A stretch of DNA of 14,848 nucleotides from Promethearchaeota archaeon (GTDB taxonomy: Archaea > Asgardarchaeota > Lokiarchaeia > Sigynarchaeales > SOKP01). The stretch is taken from assembly GCA_019894875.1 (NCBI GenBank), contig JAGXNR010000071.1, positions 1 through 14,848 on the forward strand. Reading direction: 5' to 3'. Positions 1-6,748 of this stretch are shown here, piece by piece (position 1 is the first letter of the stretch; each line of letters begins with the position of its first letter). The position numbers and the translations under genes were made by a program. Under the pieces are notes generated by a model. That model made no database searches. It had not been told where the DNA came from and was given only the letters and a program-made list of their open reading frames with translations.

Positions 1-55
1 GTCTAATCCTGTAGAAGAGATCATTCGCATCACATAGCGAACTTGAACAATATAT

Positions 56-1783
56 CTAAACACTTTTCATATCCTTAGCTATTACTAAAAACTTTTCTAG
101 ATTTCTTCTAATTTCTATTTTATCAAATTTCCCAACACTAGTTCTAGGTATCTGATTAGTAATTGCTACTAGTTTAGGAAGCATCCATTTAGTTATTTTT
201 CCCTTATCTACACCTTCGGTTTTGAGAAAATCAATTATATCCTGTTCATTCTTATCAGAACCAGGTACAAGTTTTACTATAGCCATAGCTTTTTCACCCC
301 ATACTTCATCTGGGACACCTACTACTGTAGCTTCGAGAACAAATTCAGCCATAGCAATTAGATTTTCAAGGAGTACCGTAGGAACCATTTCAGCACCGCT
401 CCTGATGATATCCGACATTCTATCTGCTATGATTATAAAGTCTTCCTCGTCAATTTTAGCCATATCCCCGGTATGAAACCATCCATCGTGCCAAACCTCA
501 GCAGTTTTTTCAGGATTTTTAAAGTATTTCTCCATCACCCAAGGGCCACGAATAACTATTTCTCCAATAGTACTATTGTCATGATGAATAGGCTTTCCAT
601 TTTCATCCACAACTTCAATATCTAGGCCTGGGAGAGGTAATCCCGTTTTTACTCTAACTTCATCTAATTTTTCTTTAGGCCAGTCCTTCATATATTTTTT
701 TATGAATGCTGCGATAGTTGTAGGAGCTGTTTCTGTCATTCCATAACCAGAACTTGCCGTGAATCCAGGAAGTTTTTTTTCAACTTTTCTTTTTAATCCT
801 AATGGTAAAGCTCCGCCACCTACACCAACTCTAACAAGACTACTTAAATCATATTTGTCGAGATCTTTATACTCAAGAAGTAAAGCTAATATAGTTGGAA
901 CCACTCCTACTGAAGTTACCTTCTCTGTTTGAACGAGTTCGCAGAATCCTTCAACTGTAAACGTCCCTGGTAATACAACACGTAATGCCATGAAAACAGA
1001 GGTGAAAGGGGATCCCCACCCATGAATATGATATAGAGGTGTGATAATCATAGGAACCGCATTTTCTCCAAGATAAACACGTGAAGGGCTGTTGCTGAAA
1101 ACACCATAAGCAAGAGTGTGTATAATCAATAAGTAAATAGCTCTGTGAGTGAACATAGCCCCTTTTGGAAGACCCGTTGTACCTGTTGTATAACATAAAG
1201 TCGCATAATTATCTTCACTTAAATGAGGCCATTCATATTCATCTGATTCAGTTTTTAGCAATTCTTCATATTCATAGAGATTTTCTATCTTAGTATCAGG
1301 TAATCCCGGTTTATCAGACATATATACGAACATTTTTACTGTGTCTTTTATCTTTTCGTAGATTGCTTCAACTAAGCGGAGAAGTATGTCATCAAAAAAT
1401 AATATTTTATCTTCTGCATGATTTATTGTAAAAATGATATGTTCTGGTGAGAGTCTTACATTAATTGTATGTAACAAAGCCCCACTACAAGGTGCTGCAT
1501 AATAAATCTCCAAGTGTCTATGGGTGTTAAGTGCCATAGTTGCAACTCTATCTCCAGGTTTTCCGGGCTCCCCTGGATTAATTTGAAGAGTTTTTAAAGC
1601 ATTTGCCAGACGACACGTTCGCTTATACCATTCAAGCCATGTAAACCTAAAATATTCCCCAGTAAAATGGTTTCTGTAAACCACACCAATCTCATTTGGA
1701 TAAATCCTCACTGGTCTTTTCATAAAAGTTGTAAGGAGGAGTGGATAGTGAGAGCTGAATTCGGGAAATGTTCTATTTGCCAT
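56..1783 (-). CDS. Long/medium-chain acyl-CoA ligase (AMP-forming, FadD/AlkK-like)
   Basis: Predicted to activate a carboxylic acid with ATP and CoA through an acyl-adenylate in the cytoplasm. The 575-residue protein has the full ANL motif set: phosphate-binding TTGTTGLPKG at 199-208, SGYGMTET at 345-352, WFHTGD at 435-440, the hinge DRMSDIIRSG at 454-463, and the C-terminal PRTSVGKFDK whose Lys552 is the expected adenylation lysine. Length and spacing are normal for fatty acyl-CoA ligases of COG0318. The start ATG at 1783 is preceded by a GGTGAT ribosome-binding site. It is transcribed away from the flavin reductase, so it shares only the promoter region, not the operon. The true acyl substrate cannot be read from sequence; a medium/long-chain or aryl acid is possible. 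The enzyme class is near certain, the substrate is not. Confidence 0.93.
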   Translation of the reverse strand: MANRTFPEFSSHYPLLLTTFMKRPVRIYPNEIGVVYRNHFTGEYFRFTWLEWYKRTCRLANALKTLQINPGEPGKPGDRVATMALNTHRHLEIYYAAPCSGALLHTINVRLSPEHIIFTINHAEDKILFFDDILLRLVEAIYEKIKDTVKMFVYMSDKPGLPDTKIENLYEYEELLKTESDEYEWPHLSEDNYATLCYTTGTTGLPKGAMFTHRAIYLLIIHTLAYGVFSNSPSRVYLGENAVPMIITPLYHIHGWGSPFTSVFMALRVVLPGTFTVEGFCELVQTEKVTSVGVVPTILALLLEYKDLDKYDLSSLVRVGVGGGALPLGLKRKVEKKLPGFTASSGYGMTETAPTTIAAFIKKYMKDWPKEKLDEVRVKTGLPLPGLDIEVVDENGKPIHHDNSTIGEIVIRGPWVMEKYFKNPEKTAEVWHDGWFHTGDMAKIDEEDFIIIADRMSDIIRSGAEMVPTVLLENLIAMAEFVLEATVVGVPDEVWGEKAMAIVKLVPGSDKNEQDIIDFLKTEGVDKGKITKWMLPKLVAITNQIPRTSVGKFDKIEIRRNLEKFLVIAKDMKSV

Positions 1784-1788
1784 ATTTT

Positions 1789-1794
1789 ATCACC
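1789..1794 (-). promoter_or_regulatory. Ribosome-binding site of the acyl-CoA ligase
   Basis: On the minus strand GGTGAT lies 5 nt before the ATG at 1783. It matches the 3' part of the archaeal/bacterial GGAGGTGAT consensus and supports that start. Confidence 0.65.
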
Positions 1795-1935
1795 ATCTAT
1801 TTATCATATTTCATAATTCTAAATTGTATTATGTATGATTTAGTTAATAAAATTATGATTATTTTTATTTTAATCGGTCTTTTTTGGTATTAAAGAAGTA
1901 ACTTCAAAGGTTCATACCTTTAATTTGATAGACGA

Positions 1936-1943
1936 TTATATAG
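1936..1943 (+). promoter_or_regulatory. TATA-like box of the flavin reductase operon
   Basis: TTATATAG sits about 40 nt before the ATG at 1980. An archaeal transcription start about 26 nt downstream would give a leader of roughly 15 nt, with no Shine-Dalgarno sequence. The rest of the 196-nt divergent spacer (1784-1979) is very AT-rich and shows no clear operator repeat. Confidence 0.45.
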
Positions 1944-1979
1944 TGTATAAGAACAATTCATAAATATTTGATTAAAACC

Positions 1980-3107
1980 ATGTTCGCGAAACCAAAAAGA
2001 ATAGGAAAGCTAGAAATTAAAAACAGATTTGTGAGATCAGCAACTTATGAAGGATTGGCTACTGAAGAGGGTGAAATTACAAAGGAGTTAATTACTTTTT
2101 ACAAAACTTTAGCAGAAGGAGGAACTGGGCTAATTATAACTAGTTATGCTTTTATACAACAAAGTGGGAAAGCAAATATTAAACAAATTGCCGTATTTGA
2201 CGACGATTTCATTCCGGGATTAAAAAAAATCGCAGATACAGTTCATGAATATGGTAAAGGTTGCAAAGTGGTTTTGCAATTAGTTCATGCTGGTCGTCAA
2301 TCGCATCATGTTAAAGAGACTGTTGCTCCTTCACCAGTATTAGAAAAATTTTCAAATAAAATGCCAAGAGAAATGACCACAGCTGAGATTGAAGAGACAA
2401 TCAAAGCTTTTTCTCAAGCGGTGAGAAGAGCGAAAGAAGCAGGCTTTGACGGAGTTCAACTCCATGGTGCACACGGATATTTAATAAGCGAATTTTTATC
2501 TCCCTATACAAATAGAAGAACAGACCAGTATGGTGGAAATACAGATAAACGATTAAGATTTGTTGAACAGATTTATAAAAGAAGCAGAGAATTAGTAGGG
2601 GATGACTTTCCAATTCTAATTAAGATGAATTGCGATGATTTTCTAGAGGGTGGGATAAATCTCGAAGAATCCAAGAAAATTACAAAAATGCTTTCTAGTA
2701 TAGGGTACGATGCGATAGAAATCAGTAGTTGTATGTGGGAAACAGTTAAACGAAAGAAAAGCGAGATAGGCTGGAAACCTACGTTCATACCAGAAAGTCG
2801 CATATCGATTGGAAGAGTAAACCAACCAGCATATCATTTACCTTATGCTAAAGAAATTACAAAAGAAATTGATATTCCTTTGATATTAGTGGGTGGTGTT
2901 AATTCAATAGATTTAGTAGAAAAAATTTTAAATAATGGGGATGCTGATTTTGTTTCCTTTAGTAGACCACTAATAAGAGAACCAGACCTTCCAAATAGAT
3001 GGATGAAAGCCATCGGAAGTTCAACTGTTGATTGTGAATATTGCAACAGTTGTTTGATGACATTAGCTAAATCAGGTCTTTCATGCCCTAAAAAAGAAGA
3101 ATCTTAA
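1980..3107 (+). CDS. Old Yellow Enzyme-family FMN oxidoreductase with Fe-S type C-terminus
   Basis: NADH:flavin oxidoreductase/2,4-dienoyl-CoA reductase family (COG1902), a soluble FMN enzyme that typically reduces activated C=C bonds. An in-frame TTG at 1968 would add four residues; numbering here uses it. The family start (FAKPKRIGKLEIKNRFVRSA) is met from either, and I prefer the ATG at 1980. The barrel shows LVHAGRQS at 105-112, the substrate/flavin histidines in QLHGAHGYL (H166, H169) with Tyr171, the SPYTNRRTDQYGG signature at 178-190, VGGV at 308-311 and FSRPLIREPDLP at 331-342. The C-terminus has cysteines 356, 359, 362 and 373 (C-x2-C-x2-C-x10-C), the 4Fe-4S arrangement seen in dienoyl-CoA-reductase-type members. 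It ends there, without the second FAD/NAD(P) domain of FadH/TMADH. It lies 64 nt ahead of the CoA-transferase-like pair, so an enoyl-CoA-type substrate is plausible but inferred. Confidence 0.9.
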   Translation: MFAKPKRIGKLEIKNRFVRSATYEGLATEEGEITKELITFYKTLAEGGTGLIITSYAFIQQSGKANIKQIAVFDDDFIPGLKKIADTVHEYGKGCKVVLQLVHAGRQSHHVKETVAPSPVLEKFSNKMPREMTTAEIEETIKAFSQAVRRAKEAGFDGVQLHGAHGYLISEFLSPYTNRRTDQYGGNTDKRLRFVEQIYKRSRELVGDDFPILIKMNCDDFLEGGINLEESKKITKMLSSIGYDAIEISSCMWETVKRKKSEIGWKPTFIPESRISIGRVNQPAYHLPYAKEITKEIDIPLILVGGVNSIDLVEKILNNGDADFVSFSRPLIREPDLPNRWMKAIGSSTVDCEYCNSCLMTLAKSGLSCPKKEES

Positions 3108-3156
3108 AAGTTTTTATTGGGAAAAATTAAATCCTCAACCAAACAAAAATTAAAAT

Positions 3157-3161
3157 AGGAG
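3157..3161 (+). promoter_or_regulatory. Ribosome-binding site of the alpha subunit
   Basis: AGGAG lies 10 nt before the ATG at 3172. An earlier ATG at 3163 is followed at once by TAA, so 3172 is the start. Confidence 0.6.
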
Positions 3162-3171
3162 AATGTAAAGA

Positions 3172-4032
3172 ATGGGCTCAAGTAAATTAATAACCTTAGA
3201 GGACGCAATTTCAACTTATGTAAATGATGGAGACCTTGTAGGTATTGGGGGTCTTTCTTTCTGGAGGAAGGCAATCAGTGCCTGTCGAGAAATAATTCGT
3301 CAAGATAAAAAAGATTTAACTATATGTACCTTCGTTGGTGGAATTGATGTTGATATGCTTATAGCTGCGGGATGTGTCTCAGAAGTACGGAGCTGTTTTG
3401 TGGGAATGGAGATTTTTGGTATGGCACCGCACTATAGAAAAGCTGTAGAATCTGGCTCAATAAGGATTTCTGAAGAAAGTGAAGCAACAATTGCTTTAGG
3501 ATTAAGAGCATCTTACTTGAAAGTTCCATTCATGCCATTAAAAGGTATTATCGGTACAGATTTAGAAAAAGTGAGAAAAGATATAAAGCAAATTGAAGAT
3601 CCTCTTGGTTCTGGAACTCAAGTTATGGCTGTTCCGAAAATTGACTTAGATGTGGCAATTTTACATGTACCATACGCAGATGAACTTGGAAACGGAAATA
3701 TCCCCGGTGCTGTGTGGATGGATGCGGATATGGCAAAAACCGCAAAAAAAACTATTATAATATGCGAGAAACTGGTGGAAACCGAGGATATTAGATATTT
3801 ACCAGGAAAAGCCCAATTACCTCAACAAACTACAGATGCCGTCGTGAAATTACCCTTTGGTGCGCATCCGACTAGTTGTTACCCAATATATACTTATGAT
3901 CCAATTCATATCCAGAAATATCTTAAAACTAATTTCAATGAATACAAGGAGAAATTTATCTTAGGAAAAACTCCAACTAAATATCTAGAGGAAGCTGGAG
4001 GGATACAAACAATATTTAACATTTTACTGTAA
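3172..4032 (+). CDS. Class I CoA-transferase-fold alpha subunit (GctA/IpdA-like)
   Basis: Alpha subunit of a two-subunit enzyme of the glutaconate CoA-transferase family (COG1788). The 286-residue protein shows the glycine-rich N-terminal strand GDLVGIGG at 20-27, CTFVGGIDVDMLIAAGCV at 52-69, and the family block ESEATIALGLRAS at 102-114 followed by VPFMPLKGIIGTD at 118-130. Glu104 in that block lines up, from memory, with the glutamate reported as catalytic in mycobacterial IpdA. The same region is fairly conserved across GctA proteins, so it does not decide function alone. The central AVPKIDLDVAILHV and DELGNGNIPG segments are typical. Its partner starts 14 nt downstream. It is likely either a CoA transferase or an IpdAB-type ring-opening hydrolase; the beta subunit favours the latter. 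Confidence 0.88.
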   Translation: MGSSKLITLEDAISTYVNDGDLVGIGGLSFWRKAISACREIIRQDKKDLTICTFVGGIDVDMLIAAGCVSEVRSCFVGMEIFGMAPHYRKAVESGSIRISEESEATIALGLRASYLKVPFMPLKGIIGTDLEKVRKDIKQIEDPLGSGTQVMAVPKIDLDVAILHVPYADELGNGNIPGAVWMDADMAKTAKKTIIICEKLVETEDIRYLPGKAQLPQQTTDAVVKLPFGAHPTSCYPIYTYDPIHIQKYLKTNFNEYKEKFILGKTPTKYLEEAGGIQTIFNILL

Positions 4033-4037
4033 GAGGT
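4033..4037 (+). promoter_or_regulatory. Ribosome-binding site of the beta subunit
   Basis: GAGGT directly follows the alpha stop codon and lies 9 nt before the ATG at 4047. The 14-nt gap and this site indicate translation from one transcript. Confidence 0.6.
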
Positions 4038-4046
4038 ATAAAAATA

Positions 4047-4925
4047 ATGAGTGAGTCTTCAAAAGATTATAGCATAGATGAAATGATGACAGTTTTAATG
4101 TCAAGAGAAGTTCGAAATGATGATGTAATGATCGTTGGTGTAGCAACACCTATGGTATGGGCAGCTTTTACATTAGCAAAGGTAACTCATGCCCCTAACG
4201 CAATTTATCATTATATTATGGGAAATACATTTGTTATGGAACCTCGGCAGGTGAGTTTACTCTATCTTGAAATGAATACAGCAAGAACTTATAGATTTCA
4301 AGATAGTGTAGAATGTACATTGGAATCACTTCCTTCTGATAAACTAACTACCATTGAATTTTTTAGACCAGCTCAGATTGATCAGTATGGGAATACTAAT
4401 AATATTTGTATAGGAGATTGGGATAAACCAAAAATAAGACTTCCTGGAGCTGCAGGTATATTGGATTTTAGTATGTTTTATAAACGGGGATCTTTCCTCT
4501 ATACACCGCGACATGATACAAGAACATTTGTTCCTACTGAAAAACTTGATTTTATATCTGGTGTTGGATTTCCAGATGGGAAATCTTCCATATGTGGTGG
4601 TGCAGGGCCTCAGTGTGTTATAACAAATCTTGCTTGTTTAGATTTTGATAATGATACTAAAAGTATGAAATTAGGATCAAATCATCCAGGTGTCAACCTT
4701 GAAACTGTAAAAGAATCAACTGGATTTGAGTTAATCATACCAAATGAGTTGAAAGAAACGATACCACCAACAATAAAAGAAATTAAATTACTAAGGGAAA
4801 AAGTAGATCCATTAAATGTTAGAAAATTAGAAGTTCTTTCAGGAAATGAACGTGAAGAATTACTAGATGATATAATTCAAAAAGAATTGGGTAAGAAAAA
4901 CAAATTTCCTAAGTTACTAATTTAG
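4047..4925 (+). CDS. Class I CoA-transferase-fold beta subunit lacking the catalytic Glu (IpdB-like)
   Basis: Beta subunit of the GctB/IpdB family, 292 residues. Family blocks seen: MIVGVATPMVWAAFTLAK at 28-45, QIDQYGNTNNICIGDWDKPK at 110-129, RLPGAAG at 131-137, DFISGVGFPDG at 168-178, GPQCVITNLACLDFD at 187-201 and NHPGVNLETVKESTGFEL at 212-229. In glutaconate CoA-transferase the thioester-forming glutamate follows an APD-type turn (E54 of Acidaminococcus GctB). Aligning the APN at 49-51 puts Ile57 there. Losing this residue and keeping the HPGV...TGFEL tail are what I recall of IpdB, the steroid/hydroindanedione ring-cleaving hydrolase. The alignment is from memory. A close copy of its last ~40 codons recurs at 10646-10765. 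Family call sure; hydrolase versus transferase unproven. Confidence 0.87.
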   Translation: MSESSKDYSIDEMMTVLMSREVRNDDVMIVGVATPMVWAAFTLAKVTHAPNAIYHYIMGNTFVMEPRQVSLLYLEMNTARTYRFQDSVECTLESLPSDKLTTIEFFRPAQIDQYGNTNNICIGDWDKPKIRLPGAAGILDFSMFYKRGSFLYTPRHDTRTFVPTEKLDFISGVGFPDGKSSICGGAGPQCVITNLACLDFDNDTKSMKLGSNHPGVNLETVKESTGFELIIPNELKETIPPTIKEIKLLREKVDPLNVRKLEVLSGNEREELLDDIIQKELGKKNKFPKLLI

Positions 4926-4954
4926 GATTATAATTAAATAAATAATCAGCTTCT

Positions 4955-4972
4955 AAAACTTCTTAGTTTTTT
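4955..4972 (+). terminator. Small stem-loop with T-run after the beta subunit
   Basis: AAAACT, a TCTT loop, and AGTTTT followed by two more T lie 30 nt past the beta stop codon. A short AT-only stem plus a T-run is weak but well placed to end the 1980-4925 transcript. The remaining spacer up to 5157 is AT-rich and holds no other gene I can support. Confidence 0.3.
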
Positions 4973-5126
4973 GTACCTAGGATTAATTTTATATTTGTGA
5001 AAAATTGACTACCTTTATAAAGAAACGAAATTTAATATTTATTTAATTAAGTTTTTTACTACCCTAGAAACAATTTTACGTCAGTAATTGATCATATTTT
5101 TTTAATGAATAAATAAATATTTAAGT

Positions 5127-5136
5127 AAATATAAAA
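5127..5136 (+). promoter_or_regulatory. TATA-like box of the DUF2284 gene
   Basis: AAATATAAAA is centred about 26 nt before the ATG at 5158, and no Shine-Dalgarno sequence is present. This spacing predicts a leaderless mRNA starting at or next to the start codon. Confidence 0.5.
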
Positions 5137-5157
5137 CAAGATATAAGTTGAAATCTT

Positions 5158-5943
5158 ATGGAACAGAAATTGATTCCTGAAGTTGAGAGAGAATGGTCGA
5201 AGATATCTTTCAAATGGCGAAGATTATTACCAATAAAGAAGGATAGACCACCATCTCCAATAAAGTTTGAATCTGATGAAAAAGTTTTGAAGGAGCTCAT
5301 TGAACGGTCTAATAAAATCATAAATGAAATTATTGAAAAAGCAAAAATTAAAGCTAGTGGTCATGCGAAATTAATAACAACAGATAAGATTGTAATAGAT
5401 CCACGTGTAAGGTGGAAATGTCAAATTCCAGTGTGTTTTGGTTTTGGAACGAGCTTAAATTGTCCTCCACATTCTCCAACTACCGAACAGATGAGAGAAA
5501 TTGTGAATAGTTATAAACACGCTATTTTAATTTCATTCTACCCACCGATAAAGAACCATGTTTTTCCTAGCATTTTTTTAGGCGTTCAAGGAGATGTAAA
5601 TTTATTAAATCAGATGGTTGGGATGATTGAAGGAGAAGCAACATACATGGGATATTATCTTGCGATGGGATTTAAAGGAGGTCCTTGTGTTGGTTGTGGA
5701 TTTTTTTCTCCTGAATATTTTAAAGATCTAATGCAACAAAAAAAGATACCACTCTGTCCTGTACTTGATAATCAGATGTGTCGACAATATTTAAGAGCAC
5801 GACCAGCATTAGAGGCATGTGGAGTAGATAGTTTTGCTACAGCGGTGAAATGTGGTGAAAAGGCACCGTTTGTAATTAATCCTGAACATCCAGAAGAATC
5901 AGTGCCCTTTGTTGTTTGGCATGGTATTGTATTAATTGTTTAA
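5158..5943 (+). CDS. DUF2284 cysteine-rich, predicted metal-binding protein
   Basis: Recognised as a DUF2284 protein (COG5423), a family with no established reaction that is often found near corrinoid methyltransferase genes. The 261-residue protein carries nine cysteines. The first cluster is C88, C93 and C102 (the last in the family's LNCPPHSPT block at 100-108). The second is C177 and C180 (GGPCVGCGFF), C200, C208 and C221. The last sits in RPALEACGVD at 215-224, close to the family's R-P-S-M-E-A-x-G-I-D signature. C232 is extra. This pattern suggests one or two Fe-S clusters or another metal site. There is no signal peptide or membrane segment, so it should be cytoplasmic. It is followed 41 nt later by the corrinoid protein and is probably expressed with it. 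A role as redox or methyl-transfer accessory is inference. Confidence 0.85.
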   Translation: MEQKLIPEVEREWSKISFKWRRLLPIKKDRPPSPIKFESDEKVLKELIERSNKIINEIIEKAKIKASGHAKLITTDKIVIDPRVRWKCQIPVCFGFGTSLNCPPHSPTTEQMREIVNSYKHAILISFYPPIKNHVFPSIFLGVQGDVNLLNQMVGMIEGEATYMGYYLAMGFKGGPCVGCGFFSPEYFKDLMQQKKIPLCPVLDNQMCRQYLRARPALEACGVDSFATAVKCGEKAPFVINPEHPEESVPFVVWHGIVLIV

Positions 5944-5953
5944 TATAATAAAT
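5942..5953 (+). promoter_or_regulatory. Possible TATA box of the corrinoid protein gene
   Basis: AATATAATAAAT overlaps the stop codon of the DUF2284 gene and lies 31-43 nt before the ATG at 5985. It could give the corrinoid gene its own start with a leader of about 10 nt. No ribosome-binding site precedes that ATG. Confidence 0.3.
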
Positions 5954-5984
5954 TACAAAAAAAGTTGATCAGTAAGTCTATACT

Positions 5985-6656
5985 ATGAGAAACATAAGCA
6001 TAGAATATGAACGTGAAAAGAGAAGTGATGAATATTATATTAATGAAATCATAGAAGCAGTTAGTATACTTGATTTTTATTCAATGAAGGCAGCAATTAG
6101 AGAAGCTATTAATATGAGAATCCCAATAGTTGATATAATTAAAAAAGGAGTATTAGTAGGATTAGAAGAATCAGGAGAAATGGGACTTATATTGGCAGCA
6201 GAAGCTCTTGATGGTGAAATCATTTCTATCGATGAGGAAGAGCAGAAAAGATTGGCTAAATCTCGAAATTACTCTGGAAAAGTTGTAATCGGGACTATAA
6301 AAGGAGATATTCATAGTTTGGGTAAAAATATAATCGGTATTTTAATGAGATCATACGGCATGGATGTCATTGATCTTGGTGTAGATGTAGAACCTAAAAA
6401 ATTTGTGGAATTCGCCCATTTACCTGATGTTAAGGTTATTGGTATATCTTTTCTTCTTTCTGCTGCAGAACCTAAAATTAAAGAAGTAATGAGTTTATTG
6501 AAAACGGGAGAATTAAAAAATAAAGTAAAAGTAATATTAGGTGGAGCGGCTGTATCAAAAGAGATCGCTGATGAAACTAACGCAGATGCTTATGCCGAAG
6601 ACGCTTTACAAGGTGTTGACGTTATTGAAAAGTGGTTAAAAACTAATATTTTTTAA
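5985..6656 (+). CDS. Corrinoid (B12)-binding methyl-carrier protein, MtaC/MtbC-like
   Basis: Small methyl carrier: its Co(I) cobalamin would take a methyl group from a substrate-specific methyltransferase and pass it on. The 223-residue protein has an N-terminal helical cap (about 20-90) and a Rossmann B12 domain (about 98-220). The cobalt-ligand signature D-x-H-x-x-G is GDIHSLGKN at 107-115 (D108, H110, G113), followed by GMDVIDLGVDVEP at 125-137, ISFLLSA at 154-160 and LGGAAV at 185-190. The cap is odd. Between GLEESGE and LILAAEAL the ~8-10 residues that usually contain an F-L-P turn are missing. The position between DUF2284 and the RACo-type activator strongly supports a methyl-transfer role. 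The truncated UroD-type gene at 10873 may be a relic of its partner. Confidence 0.9.
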   Translation: MRNISIEYEREKRSDEYYINEIIEAVSILDFYSMKAAIREAINMRIPIVDIIKKGVLVGLEESGEMGLILAAEALDGEIISIDEEEQKRLAKSRNYSGKVVIGTIKGDIHSLGKNIIGILMRSYGMDVIDLGVDVEPKKFVEFAHLPDVKVIGISFLLSAAEPKIKEVMSLLKTGELKNKVKVILGGAAVSKEIADETNADAYAEDALQGVDVIEKWLKTNIF

Positions 6657-6734
6657 AGCATCATAGTATTGTTTTTTATTTCAATTATTTTAAAAAATAA
6701 CCTATTGTTAAATTATCAAGGGATTTCCAAACTA

Positions 6735-6741
6735 AGAGGGG
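6735..6741 (+). promoter_or_regulatory. Shine-Dalgarno-like site before a non-ATG start
   Basis: AGAGGGG lies about 7 nt before an in-frame ATA at 6749. This is normal SD spacing and is the main sequence reason to place the RACo start there rather than at TTG 6836. Confidence 0.35.
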
Positions 6742-6748
6742 CACTGAA

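Noticed and set aside
1..55. Possible end of another gene at the window edge
   Set aside because: Only 55 bases with no motif on either strand; nothing can be supported.
222..476. Plus-strand open frame of 84 codons
   Set aside because: Lies wholly inside the minus-strand acyl-CoA ligase, whose motifs are intact; no RBS and no recognisable protein.
951..1196. Minus-strand open frame of 81 codons
   Set aside because: Alternative frame within the ligase gene; Cys/Ser/Tyr-rich shadow with no domain.
2401..3046. Four minus-strand open frames (64-76 codons)
   Set aside because: All antisense to the conserved flavin reductase; no initiation signals or family resemblance.
5121..5321. Minus-strand open frame of 66 codons
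   Set aside because: Antisense to the DUF2284 gene start and its promoter.
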